Source: Desmodus rotundus (Eukaryota; Chordata; Mammalia; Chiroptera; Phyllostomidae). From it: DNA of 64,000 bases. Under the pieces are notes generated by a model. The model worked only from the letters and a program-made list of their open reading frames with translations. It made no database searches and was not told the origin of the DNA. The stretch spans positions 59,351,159-59,415,158 of the forward strand of contig NC_071396.1 of NCBI RefSeq assembly GCF_022682495.2, read 5' to 3'. The position numbers and the translations under genes were made by a program. This document shows positions 11,038 through 21,854 of the stretch, in pieces. Each line of letters begins with the position of its first letter. The stretch's first letter is position 1.

Positions 11038-12168
11038 CTTTAAACTGGTCAGGTTAGTTCTGCTGGTCGCCCTGTCTGTGGAACGGGAGGGGGTGGTTGG
11101 AAGGATTGGTTTCACTTTTCTCCCTTCCTGAGCCACAATTTTTGCTGTTGTTCAGCCTTCAGTGTAGTTCCTCTGGGTCCTTCTGCTCCCCACTAGGCCT
11201 TTAGTTCACCAGCGTGGCTGTCCTTGAGTTGCACGAATTAGGGGCAACTCACATTCCACCTTCTTGCTCTTTGCTGTCTTAGATGCTAGGGGCTTTCGGT
11301 GCTGCTATGGGGTAGTTTAGCCCCCTACTGGGTCAGTCTTTCCAGGGAATGCAGTCTCTCCTAACCCTGCAGCTCCCCTCTGCTGGGTGTTCTGCCTTAC
11401 TCCTAGAGAGCCAGTAGGCCCTGCAGAGTTATGTGTGCAGGGGCTATGTAGGAGTTTTCAGAACCAGTGCTTTTTTTGGCTGTGGTCGCCTGCAGGCAGC
11501 CAGGCCGTTGATCGGGTTGTGTTTGGATTTCACTTGGTTGCTGATCCCCACTTTGGGTCAGTGCGAGGGGCAGCCAGCCACTGATCCAGTTGCGTGCTCA
11601 CCCAGGAGCTTTTTGTCTGTGCTCCCAGGCAGCCAGCGCTTATCAGGGTGCCTGCCCACCCGGGGTTTCAGGTGTGGGCCCCTAGACAAGCGCATCAGCT
11701 GGGCTTCAGGTGAGCACCGGGGCTGCTTTTCCACGCTCACAGTCCAGGGCTGAGGGGGGAGGGGCGCCAGAGGCTGCGGCTGGTGCTGCTGCGGCTGCTG
11801 CAGAGAGTTCTCTAACTAGCAACTACGTGCCTCTATTTTCTTTTCCTTTTTGAGAAGTTCTTCCTATTCAAGCCCCCCTGGTCCAAACAAGCACCTGGCT
11901 GCTCACACAGCCCAGCCTGGCTCTCTCCCAGGAATCCTGCAGCTGACCCTGTGCCCGGGCTGGGCTTCAGTTGCCCTCTCCCGCATGGGTCCCGGGGACC
12001 TTATTGTCCTTAAGCACTCTTCTTACCATCTGATCTTTCGATGTCCTCTATCTCTGGTCTCTGATCTTCATATATGCTGGAATACTGTTGGCTGTTCGCT
12101 CTGCTCCTCAGATCAGCTAGGTATTTCACTGGTGTTGAGGGGAAGTGGACTCTACTCCCACCTATCTC

Positions 12169-12179
12169 TCCGCCATCTT
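12169..12179 (-). promoter_or_regulatory. YY1-like site at the L1-A 5' end
   Basis: AAGATGGCGGA close to the L1 start. The YY1 core is AAnATGGCGGC, and in human L1 a YY1 site near +10 positions transcription initiation. The match here is one base off at the last position. The site in L1-E (63371-63381) is a full match. Confidence 0.4.
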
Positions 12180-12186
12180 TTCCCAC

Positions 12187-12202
12187 CTAGTTCTTTTTCT
12201 TA
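12187..12202. repeat. Right copy of the repeat flanking the HAL1-L1 composite
   Basis: CTAGTTCTTTTTCTTA, the partner of 4819-4834. The sequence to its right (12203 onward) is neither HAL1 nor L1-A, as expected for the original target. Confidence 0.6.
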
Positions 12203-13165
12203 ATGCTCTGTGTTTGTTTTATAAAGGAGACAGTAGACTTCATCTCTAATAGTACTAGTGATCGTGTTCACTTGGTTTTTTAATGCTAGCTTTTAGAAAT
12301 TCCTGAGGACTTGTCTGTTAGCTCATTCTCCCATGGGTGTAGTTCTTCCCTTTGTAGAGGATGGCGTTGGCATTTCTCAAACACCTGCTGGCACTGCCTA
12401 TGCTCCTCCGCTCTGGGATAAAACCCTCACGTGTGTTGGCAGCAGTTTTCTCTGCCATATAATCCCACTTTTCTGTATTTCAGGGATTCCTCACAGTTTC
12501 ATGTTCAACACAAAGTCCTCTTCTTGTTTACAAGAGCAATAGTGCTTTTTCTTTTAAATTATTGAAGATTTTTATTCCTGGTATGGTTTGGCACAGAAAG
12601 GAGAGACTCTAGCATTTTGTAGCCCATGGTCCTGAACCAGGATTCTCTGCCTTGTTTTTTAATTTTTTTAATTAAAGTCATTTAAGGTTTTAATCTTCAC
12701 TATTGTTGCTGTTGTAAATAGGTCCTTGTTTCATGTTGGTTTCTCAGGACTGTGCAGAGAGAGAGTGAGCTGTGATATTGGCCTCATCGAGAGCTCATGA
12801 GAGCTGTCCCGGTGGCTTTGACCTGGGCCCCAACCCCCATCACTGAATGTGTGTAGCCTTGGGAAATGTGTTTTCTTGCTCAGGGTGGCTCCATTCCCTG
12901 AGGGGCTGTCATCTGAAGGCTATCTGCTGACAGTAAGTAAGTCTTTCTGTGAAGGGGGCTCTAGATGATACACATTGTGTCTATCACAATTTTTTTTTAA
13001 CTGGCTATTTATATTTATAAGGAAGCTATTTATTTGGGTTTAATTATCTTTCATTCAGCTATTTACAGAAGCTCCTTGAGATGCAATTTTCTACTTATTC
13101 AGAGAGATTTAATTGTACACGCATTAATTAATGATCATTTTGTCTGCTTGTTTACAGAAGTTATA
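12203..13165. other. Low-copy AT-rich spacer, no gene seen
   Basis: I recognise no exon, RNA gene or repeat family here with confidence. Reading frames are short (at most 69-70 codons) and without motifs. Together with 4695-4818 it appears to be the target region of the 4835-12186 insertion. Confidence 0.5.
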
Positions 13166-13229
13166 CCTCCCATTTCCATTTCTTGTGTCATTGCATTAGT
13201 CAGGATTTATCCAAAAATAAATGTTTATA

Positions 13230-13322
13230 AAATGGTTATATAGAGGCAAGAGTGGGGTGGGAGGACTGGGCAAAGACACTCAAAAGTTACAAATTTCTAG
13301 TTATAAAATAAATGTCATGGGG
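13230..13322 (+). repeat. Ancient L1 3' UTR, left half
   Basis: The wording from about 13250 (GGGGTGGGAGGACTGGG) to ATAAATGTCATGGGG matches the well-known mammalian L1M 3' UTR. It stops at 13322, and its expected continuation appears only at 20531, beyond L1-B. The match is from memory of the family consensus. Confidence 0.6.
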
Positions 13323-13700
13323 CACCTTGCTGCGATTCCTAACCACCCAGCTGCCTCTCTCCATCCCTCCTACCAGTCTGGATGAATGTGTCTTCTTTAT
13401 CTCCTTGGTTGTTGGACTTCCATATAGTTCAATTTCCTGAAATCAAACTAGATTTCCAGGAGTGCCTAGAATTTACACTGATGGAACAATGCTTAGTTCA
13501 ATAGTTCAGTCAAACTCTTTGCTCCAAGAGAGGGAGAAATACCCCTAAGAAAAGACTCCTGAAGATGAAAATTTTCTTACTCATGAAGAGCCCCATGAAA
13601 TAGTTTAGTCAACTACATCTGTGTAGCTGCAAGGAGCTTGGAGAAGTTCTTTCATCACCCTCAGAAGGACTACTAGCTCAAATAGTTGATGATGAGATTT
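13323..13700. other. Extra 375 bp between the split ancient L1 and the L1-B 5' end
   Basis: Not part of the L1 5' UTR seen in the other copies. Near 13365-13440 it contains a short minus-strand segment matching the HAL1-1 5' UTR at 2045-2120 (CTACCAGTCTGGATGAATGT). It may be 5'-transduced sequence carried by L1-B, or an older insertion that L1-B later hit. Confidence 0.5.
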
Positions 13701-14960
13701 GGGAAGATGTCAGCGAGATAGGTGGGAGCAGAGTCCACTTCCCCTCGGCACCAGTGAAAACCTAGCTGATTAGGGAACAGAGTGAACAGCCAATGGTATT
13801 CCAGTGTATATGAAGATCAGAAACCAAAGATAGAGGACATTGAAAGATCAGATGGTAAGAAGAGTGCTTAAGGACAATAAGGTCCCTGGGACCAGCATGG
13901 AGACCAGGGCAGCTGAAGCCCCAGCTGTGGCAAAGGGTCTGCTGCAGGACTCTTGGGAGAGAGCCAGGCTGGGCTGTGTGAGAGGCCAGGTGCTTGTCTG
14001 GACCAGGGCAGGGGGGTGGGGACTTGAATACTAGGAATATCTTGAAAAGAAAAAAGAGATAATAGAGGGACTCGGCAGCTGTTTAGAGAATTCTCTACAA
14101 CAGCCATGGCCTCTTGCGCCCACCCACCCTCACCCCCTAGACTGTGAACACCAGATAAGCAGCCCCAGCACACACCTGAAGCCCGAGTGGTGTGACCCTG
14201 ATCAGCAGCCTGGGCACCCACACGTGAAACCCCGGGTGGGCACACACTCTGATCAGCAGCCCAAGTGCCCGGGTGCAATGGCCCAAAGCTGGGGATCAGT
14301 GTGCACCCAGATCAGCAGCCCAACTGCCTGGGCACACAGGCCCAAAGCCCCTGGGTGGGTGCATACCACAATCAGCGGCCTGGGGCACACACCTAAAACC
14401 CTGGGGGGTGCACACTCTGATCAATGGCCCAGGTGCCCAAGCACACAGGCCCAAAGCCTGTGATCAGTTCCCAACACGACCAATGGCATGGCTGCCCACA
14501 GGCGACCACACCTGAAGCACCAGTACTGAACATCTCACACCTAGACCCTGCACACAGACCCCTGCAGGGCCTACTCGCTCTCTAGGAGGAAGGCAAAATG
14601 CCCAGCAGAGGGGAGCTGCAGGGCTTGGGGAGACTGCAGTCCCCAGAAAGACTTGACCCAGTAGGGGGCTGAACTACCCTGAAGGAGCACCAAAGAGCAC
14701 CTACCATAGAACAGCAAAGAGCAAGAAGGTGGAATGTGAGTTGCCCCTAATTGGTGCACATCAAGGACAGCACAACTGCTGGAATAAAGGCCTAGGAGGG
14801 AGCAGAAGTACCCTGAGGAACTGCACTGGACTGGACAACAGCATAGACTGTGGCTCAGGAAGGGAGAAAATTGAAACCAATCCCTCCAACCACCCCCTTC
14901 CGTTTCACAGACAGGAAGACCAGCAGAACTGACCTGACCAGTATAAAGACAGCAGAAGAC

Positions 14961-15232
14961 TTTTTTCTTTTTCCTTACCCCTAAATTCTTTCTTCCTTTC
15001 TGTCCTTCTTTCTTTTCTTATTCCTTTTTCATTCCTTCTTTACTTTCTTATTCCTTCTTCCTACCTTCTTTTATTTACTTATTTCATATTTGTTAAAATT
15101 CCTTCTTACTATCTTTCCTCCAACATTTTTTTACTCCTTTCAACTTCCTTCCTTCCTATCATTTTCTATTGCTTTCTCCTTCCTCCCTTTCTCCTTTTTT
15201 TCCCCGTCTTTCTCCTTTACCCACAGGTGAGA
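14961..15232 (+). promoter_or_regulatory. L1-B 5' UTR pyrimidine tract ending in CACAG|GTGAGA
   Basis: About 262 nt of C/T-rich sequence ends in CACAG (15222-15226) followed at once by GTGAGA. The pyrimidine tract, YAG acceptor and GTRAG donor touch with no exon between, the form of a recursive splice site. The ORF1 ATG is 212 nt downstream. This is a sequence match only. Confidence 0.5.
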
Positions 15233-15438
15233 CAATAAAACCTGGAGCTCTGAAAAGAACAGAGTTAGACACTGTTAGATGCATAAATATCAGACCAAGA
15301 CCAGTGAGCTCAGGAGATTAAGGAGACGGCACCATGAATCCCCCTGGCATTCTACCATAGAAGTTCATACCATAAACCCAGGGACTCAGAACAGATCAAT
15401 TTAAGAAGCAGAGGCTAACAAGAAGAGTCTCACAAACA

Positions 15439-16425
15439 ATGGGAAGACAAAGAAACAATCCCCAAATGAACGGAAAGGAGGAAGCCTCAGAAAGAATGCT
15501 AACTGAAAAAGAGGCAAGTCAACTATCATATACTGAGTTCAAAGCAATGTTTATCAGGAAGCTCTCACTGAGCTCAGAGAGAACTAACAGACACTACATG
15601 GAAACTACAATGAACTCACTGCAAACTATATCAACATGAAAAAGGAACTAGAAAATATCAACAAGGGCCAAGAGAACATGAAGAATGCAATTTTTGAACT
15701 GAAGAACACAGTAGAAGGAATGAAAAGCAGACTTGATGAAGCAGAGGATCGGATCAGCGAGCTGGAGGACAAAGTAGAAAGAAAACCACAGAAAGAGCAA
15801 CAAAAGGAAAAGAGGCTCAGAAAGAATGAAGAGGGATTAAGGGAAATGCAGCACAACATGAAAGGTAATAATATCTGTATAATAGGGACATCAGAAGGAG
15901 AAGAGGAAGAGAAAGAGATAGAAACCCTGTTTGAAAAAGTAATGATGGAAAATTTCCCTAATCTGAGGAGAGAAAAAGTCACCCAAATCCAGGAATCACA
16001 GAGAGTCCCAAGCAAGAGGAACCCAAAGAGGCCCACTGCAAGACACATCATAATTAAAATGGCAAAATTCCAAGACTTAAAATTCCAATCTTAAAGGCAG
16101 CAAGGGAGAAACAGGAAGTAACCTACAAGGGAGCCCTATAAGACTAGCAACTGACCTCTCAATGGAAATGCTCCAAGCTAGAAGAGAATGGCAAAAAATA
16201 TTCCAAGTAATGAGAACCAGAGGCCTGCAACCGAGATTACTTTACCCAGCAAGGCTCTTAATCAAGATAGAAGGCAAAATAAAGAGTTTCCCAGACAAAA
16301 GAAGTCTAAAAGAATACAGCTCCACCAAACCTGCTCTGCAAGAGATGCTAAAGGGACTGCTTTCAGGAAAGGAAGGAAAAGAGAAGGAGAGAGGAACACA
16401 GGTATGGAAAAACAGCAATGAATAA
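15439..16425 (+). pseudogene. L1-B ORF1: RNA-binding protein, frameshifted
   Basis: Starts MGRQRNNPQMNGKEEASERM. The N-terminal 66 codons are open, then a frameshift moves the coiled coil and RRM to the frame at 15636-16094 (SELKNTVEGMKSRLDEAEDR and the RRM segment). The C-terminal domain is open at 16162-16425 (EGKIKSFPDKRSLKEYSSTK). The terminal TAA overlaps the ORF2 start region, as in the sister copies. The expected full length is about 330 residues. Confidence 0.85.
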
Positions 16426-19400
16426 GTAGCTATCGATAATAACCTTAAATGTAAATGGACTAAATGCTCCAATCAAAAGAAAAAGAATAGGTGAATGGAT
16501 AAGAAAACATGACCCACACATATGCTGCCTACAAGAGACCCATCTCAGGACAAAAGACTTACACAGACTGAAAGTGAAGGGCTGGAAACAAATTTTCCAG
16601 GCAAATGGACAGGAAAAAAAAAAAGCAAGGGTAGCAACATTCATATCAGACAAAATAGACTTCCAAAGAAGGGCCATAAAGAGAGACCCAGAAGGTCACT
16701 TCATAATACTCAAAGGAAGAATCCACCAAGAAGACATAAACATTGTAAATATATATGCACCCAACCTAGGAGCACCCAAATATATAAAGAAAATCTTGGA
16801 GGACTTCAAGAAAGATATTGACAGCAACACAATTATAGTAGGGGGCTTTAACACCCCACTGTCAAAAATGGACAGATCTTCCAAACAAAATATCAACAAG
16901 GATATTGTGTCACTGAATGATACCCTCGATGAAATGGAATTAACTGATATATATAGAGCTTTTCCGCCCAAAAACCAAATACACATTCTTTTCAAGTGTC
17001 CATGGAACTTTTTCAAAGATAGACCACATGATAGGACACAAAGCAAGGCTCAATAATTTCAAGAAAATTGAAATCATATCAAGCATTTTCTCTGACCACA
17101 AGGGACTGAAACTAGAAACCAATCCCAAAGCAACACCCCAAAACACTCAAAATCATGGAGACTGAATAGAATGCTATTAAACAATGAATGAGTGAAGAAA
17201 AAGATTAGGAAAGAAATCAAAAACTTCCTGGAAACAAATGAAAACGAACTCACAACAACCCAAAACCTATGGGAAACAGCAAAGGCAGTACTGAGAGGGA
17301 AGTTCATAGCAATACAGCCCTACCTTAAAAAGATAGAAACATTTCAAACAAACAACTTAACCCTACGCCTACAAGAACTCGAGAACAACAACAAACACAG
17401 CCCAGAGCAAGTAGAAGGAAGGAAATAACCAAGATCAGTGCAAATTTAAATGACATGGAGACTAAAACCACAATTCAAAGGATCAATGAAACCAGGAGCT
17501 GGTTCTTTGAAAAGATAACAAAATTTACAAGCCTTTAAGTAGGCTAATCAAGATAAAAGAGAGAGGATCCAAATAAACAAAATCAGATGAAAGAGGAGAG
17601 ATTACAACTGATACCACAGAAATACAAAGGAGTGTAAGAGATTACTGTGAAGAACTGTATGCCAAGGAATTTGAAAACCTAGGTGAAATGGACACATTTC
17701 TAGAAAAATATAATCTTCCAAAACTGAATGAAGAAGAAGCAGAAAACCTGAACAGACGAAAAAGAGGAGACAATATTGAAGCAGTCATCAAAAAACTCCC
17801 AACACACAAAATCCCTAGACCAGATGGTTTCACAGGAGAATTCTACAAAGCATTTAAGGAAGGGGTAACCCCTATCTTTCACAGAGTAATCAAAAAAATC
17901 CAAAATGATGGAAGACTCCCAAACACTTTTTGTGAAGCCTGCCAGCATCACCCTAATCCCAAAACCAGATAAAGACACAACGAAGAAAGAAAACTTCAGG
18001 CTAATATCTCTGATGAAAATAGATGCTAAAATTGTCAACAAAATATTGGCATACTGCATCCATAAATACATTAAAAACACCATCCACCGTGACCATTGGG
18101 ATTCATCTCAGGGATGCAAGAATGGTGCAATATTCACAGATCAATAAACATAATACATCACATCAACAACAGCAAAGACAAAAATCACATGATCATATCA
18201 ATAGATGCGGAAAAAGCATTTGATAGGATACAGCAACAATTTCTGATAAAAACAGTCAGCAAAGTGGGACTAGAGGGAGCATTCCTCAACATAATAAGGG
18301 CCATATATGAGAGACCTAGAGCCAGCATCATACTCAATGGACAAAAACTTAGAGCTTTCCCACTAAGATCAGGAAGAAGACAAGGATGCCCTCTCTCACC
18401 ACTCCTATTCAACATAGTACTGCAAGCCCTAGGCACAGCAATCAGACAAAAAAAAAAAGAAAGAAAGAAAGAAAGAAAGAAAGAAATGAAAGGCATGCAA
18501 ATTGGAAAGGAGAAAACAAAACTGTCATTGTTTGTAGATGCCATGATAGTGTACATGGAAAGTCCTATATACTCCACGAAGAAACTACTTGACCTAATAA
18601 ATGAATTTGGCAAAACATCTGGATACAAAGTCAATACTCAGTAATCAAAGGCATTCCTGTATAACAACAATGAAACTGCAGAAACAGACATCAGGAAAAA
18701 AATCCCATTTGATATAGCAACAAGAAAAATAAAGTACCTAGGAATAATCTAACCAATGAGGTAAAAAACCTGTACTCAGAAAACTACACAACACTGAAGA
18801 AAGAAATTAAGGAAGACACAAACAAATGGGAGCATGTACCATGCTCATGGATTAGAAGAATTATCATCATTAAAATGGGCATACTACCCAGAGCTATTTA
18901 AAGATTTAATGTAATCCCTTTTAAAGTACCCATGACAAATTTCACAGATATGGAAAAAACATTTCAGAAATTCATATGGAACAACAAACGACCCTGAATA
19001 GCTGCAGCAATTTTGAGAAAGAGGAGCAAAGCAGGAGGGATCACAATACCTGATTTCAAACTGTATTCCAAGGCCACTGTCATCAAAACAGCCTGGTACT
19101 TGCATAAAAAAAGGCACCTAGACCAATGGAAGAGAACAGAGAGCCCAGAAATAAACCCAAGTCTTTACGATCAATTAATATTTGACAAAGGAGGCAGGAG
19201 CATAAAATGGAGCAAAAACAGCCTTCTCAACAGATGGTGTTGGGAGATCTGGACAGTTACATGCAAGAAAATGAAAGTCAATCACCAACTTAATGCCAAA
19301 CACAAAAATAAACTCAAGATGGATAAAAGACTTAAATATAAGTCATAACACCATAAAAGTCCTAGAGGAAAACATTAGCAGGAAAATCTCAGACATTCCA

Positions 19401-20257
19401 CGCAGCAAAATTCTCACAGACACATCCCCTAAAGCAAGGAACAGAAAGGAAAGAATAAACAAATGGGACCTCATCAAAATAAAAAGCTTCTCCATGGCTA
19501 AGGAAAACAGTATTAAAATGAAAAGAGAACCAACAGTATGGGAAAACATATTTGCCAATGATACCTCAGAGAAGGGCCTGATCTCCAAGATATATAAAGA
19601 ACTCACACTTCTACACTCCAGGAAGACAAACAACCCAATGAAAAAATGGGCAAAGGACTTGAACAGACACTTCTCCAAGAAAGACATACAGAGGGCTCAG
19701 AGACATAAGAAAAGATGCTGAGCATCACTAGCCATCAGAGAGATGCAAATTAAAACCACAATGAGGTACCATCTCACACCAGGCAGAGTGGCCAACATAA
19801 ACAAATCAACAAACAATGTTGGAGAGGATGGGGAGGAAAGGGAACCATAGTACATTGTTGGTGGGAATGCATACTGGTGAGGCCACTGTGGAAAACAATA
19901 TGGAATTTCCTCAGAAAACTAAGAATGGAACTGCCTTTTGACCCAGCAATTCCACTGCTGGTATTATACCTTAAGAACCCTGAAACACCAATCCAAAAGA
20001 ACCTGTGCACCCCAATGTTCATAGCAGCACAATTTACAATAGCCAAGCACTGGAAGCAACCTAAGTGCCCATCAGCAAATGAGTGGATTCAAAAACTATG
20101 GTACATTTACACAATGGAATTCTACACAGCAGAGAGAAAGAAGGCGCTTATAACTTTTTCAACAGCATGATTGGAACTGGAGAGCATTATGCTAAGTGAA
20201 ATAAGCCAGGTGGTGAGGGACAAATACCATATGATCTCACCTTTAACTGGAGTATAA
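16412..20257 (+). pseudogene. L1-B ORF2: endonuclease and reverse transcriptase, multiply broken
   Basis: Endonuclease at about 16574-17056: the GDFN motif reads GGFN, changing a conserved catalytic-site block. RT fragments are 17688-17972 and 18096-18644, with [12 protein letters not shown] and FVDAMIVY where FADD is expected, so the catalytic aspartate pair is lost. C-terminal pieces are 19013-19348, 19293-19721 and 19877-20170. The expected first codon is replaced (CAGCAATG instead of ATGGCAATG) and TAG follows five codons in. This copy is inactive. Confidence 0.88.
18446..18486 (+). repeat. (GAAA)n microsatellite inside L1-B ORF2
   Basis: An A run followed by about eight GAAA units replaces the short GAAAAAGCA stretch of the other copies, just after the [11 protein letters not shown] motif. 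The surrounding frame remains open through it, adding Lys/Glu/Arg-rich residues. Confidence 0.9.
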
Positions 20258-20523
20258 TCAACAGAAGAAAAAAGCAAACAAAATATAACCAGAGACATTG
20301 AAGTTAAGAACAATGTAACAATAGTCCTGGGGCAGTGGGGAGGGGACAGTGGGGAGAGGGGATTACAGGAACTAGCATAAAGGACACATGGACAAAATCA
20401 AGGGGGAGGGTAGAGGTGGGGATGGATGGGGGTTCGGCTGGCGTGGGGTGGAGGGATGGGGAGAAAATGCGGACAACTGTAATCAAATAACAATAAAAAT
20501 TTATAAATAAATAAATAAATAAA

Positions 20524-20790
20524 TGTCGTAGTCATGTAATATACAGCATAGTAGCTATGGTAATACTGCATTGTATACCTTAACGTTGTAAAAAAGTAAA
20601 TCTTAAAATATCTCATTATAAGAAAAAAATGTTTATTACTATGTAATGTGACAGATGGTGACTAGATTATTGTGGTGATCATTTCACAATGTTTATAAAT
20701 ATTGAATCTTTATGTCAAAACGTATAAAATGATATATGTCAATTATACCTCAGTAAAAGATAAAACAAAAATAAATGATCATAAACTAAA
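20524..20790 (+). repeat. Ancient L1 3' UTR, right half
   Basis: Continues the L1M-type 3' UTR that stops at 13322. Recognisable stretches are ATACAGCATAGTAGCTATGG, ATTGTGGTGATCATTTCACA and TATGTCAATTATACCTCAGT, ending in an A-rich tail. The two halves bracket L1-B and the 375-bp segment. Confidence 0.6.
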
Positions 20791-21556
20791 AGCCATGTTT
20801 TAATCTTCATTGCGCATGAGAATCTTAAGTGATATTAGCTGTTGTCTTAACATGTCTCTTCTCTTCTTAGTAAAGAAAGGTCTTTTCAAGCCACATAAAG
20901 GTGCAGTAAGTGGAGATTGATAGCAACTAGAGGTAGGATCTAGTGAGTGGCACTGTTTTTTTCGCCTTGTGTCTATTTGATGAGTACCATCTTCTTTTGG
21001 CAAAAAAATACTGGTTCTCCACTGAAATGTTCTTAGTGAGCCCTGTGATCATCCTTTGCTTTTTAGTGTTCTCGAACTGCATGTGATGGTCTATTGTAGA
21101 ATTTTCCCTGGGGCTGATTTCCTCCAGCTCAGGGGTTCCAGCCCTCAACTCTACCCTTTGAAAGGTGGAAACACATTTTTCCATCTCCATCCTGGTGGCC
21201 CCTCTGTGCCCTTGCTCTTGGGAAAGCTGGAAGAACATTGGTTTTGGTAGAGGTTTTTCCTGAGGACACAATCGGGGATTGAAAGTTCTGGAATCTATCC
21301 AGTGCCCTCTCTCAATCACATTCTCCATTTCTGTGACCCATGTGTGGGTCCCCCCTACTTGTCTGAGGATAATTTCTATCCAGGGAGGAGAATCCAAGTG
21401 TGAACAGACCCTCACACCCAGATGGTGAGACAGAGCCCAGGCTTTGGGTAGCAGACGGAAATGAAGGAACTATTTTGGAAGTCCTCCACCCTAGCTCCTT
21501 CTCCCCTTGGGAGCCTCTCCCTTTGGAAGAACTTTGTATCTCCATTTGCCCTACAT
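20791..21556. other. Low-copy sequence; one unremarkable 162-codon frame
   Basis: The longest frame outside recognised repeats in this part is on the minus strand at 20927-21415. I see no domain, signal peptide or family in it, no repeat of it elsewhere, and no splice or promoter context. Chance is a sufficient explanation. Nothing else is recognised here. The stretch ends in the hAT target duplication CCCTACAT (21549-21556). Confidence 0.4.
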
Positions 21557-21846
21557 CAATGATTTTCAAGCTTTTTCATCTCATGGTGCCCATAAACTAA
21601 TTAATAAAATTCTGCAGTACACTAAAAACAAAAATATTATTTTTTGCTGATCTGACAAAAAAAGTAGGTGTAATTTCGATTAATTCACACCAGATGGCTA
21701 TTTTGTTGGCTGTTGTCAGTTTTTTATTTGACAGTCTAAGAGAAAAGAGGTCAGTGTGCCTGACTAAATAGTTGGGTGTTGCGTGCTTTAAAAATTCTTG
21801 CAGCACATCAGTGTGTCTGCCACAGCACACCAATTGAAAATCGCTG
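21557..21846. mobile_element. Non-autonomous hAT DNA transposon, 290 bp
   Basis: Terminal inverted repeats: CAATGATTTTCAA at the left, and at the right the complement of CAGCGATTTTCAA. It is flanked on both sides by the identical 8-bp sequence CCCTACAT (21549-21556 and 21847-21854). An 8-bp TSD with CAG-type ends and a short non-coding body is diagnostic of hAT MITEs. The wording of the ends (TGTGCTGTGGCAGACACAC on the complement) resembles the Charlie/OposCharlie/SPIN group, but I cannot assign a subfamily. It has no coding capacity and would need a transposase in trans. Confidence 0.88.
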
Positions 21847-21854
21847 CCCTACAT

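Larger units (their letters stand above)
5430..12186 (-). mobile_element. L1-A: full-length young L1
   Basis: About 6.75 kb on the minus strand. 5' UTR 10522-12186 with AAAGATGG start, ORF1 at about 9540-10521, ORF2 at about 5726-9540, a G-rich 3' UTR (C-rich on plus, 5510-5575) and an interrupted A-rich tail at 5430-5480. Length and order match a complete L1. Both ORFs carry frameshifts, so it is not competent as read. Its 5' end faces L1-B head to head, about 1.5 kb away. Confidence 0.93.
13701..20523 (+). mobile_element. L1-B: full-length young L1
   Basis: About 6.8 kb on the plus strand: 5' UTR 13701-15438, ORF1 15439-16425, ORF2 16412-20257, a G-rich 3' UTR (20400-20465) and an (AAAT)n tail to 20523. 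It is a little more decayed than L1-E, with many small indels and stops, and it carries a GAAA expansion inside the RT domain. It is in inverted orientation to L1-A. Confidence 0.93.

Noticed and set aside
5430..12186. Currently active L1-A or L1-C
   Set aside because: Both ORFs are frameshifted in each. L1-A also has FANN in place of the catalytic FADD.
20927..21415. 162-codon minus-strand frame as a host gene
   Set aside because: No recognisable domain, no second copy, no splice or promoter context. Length is compatible with chance in 64 kb of six frames.
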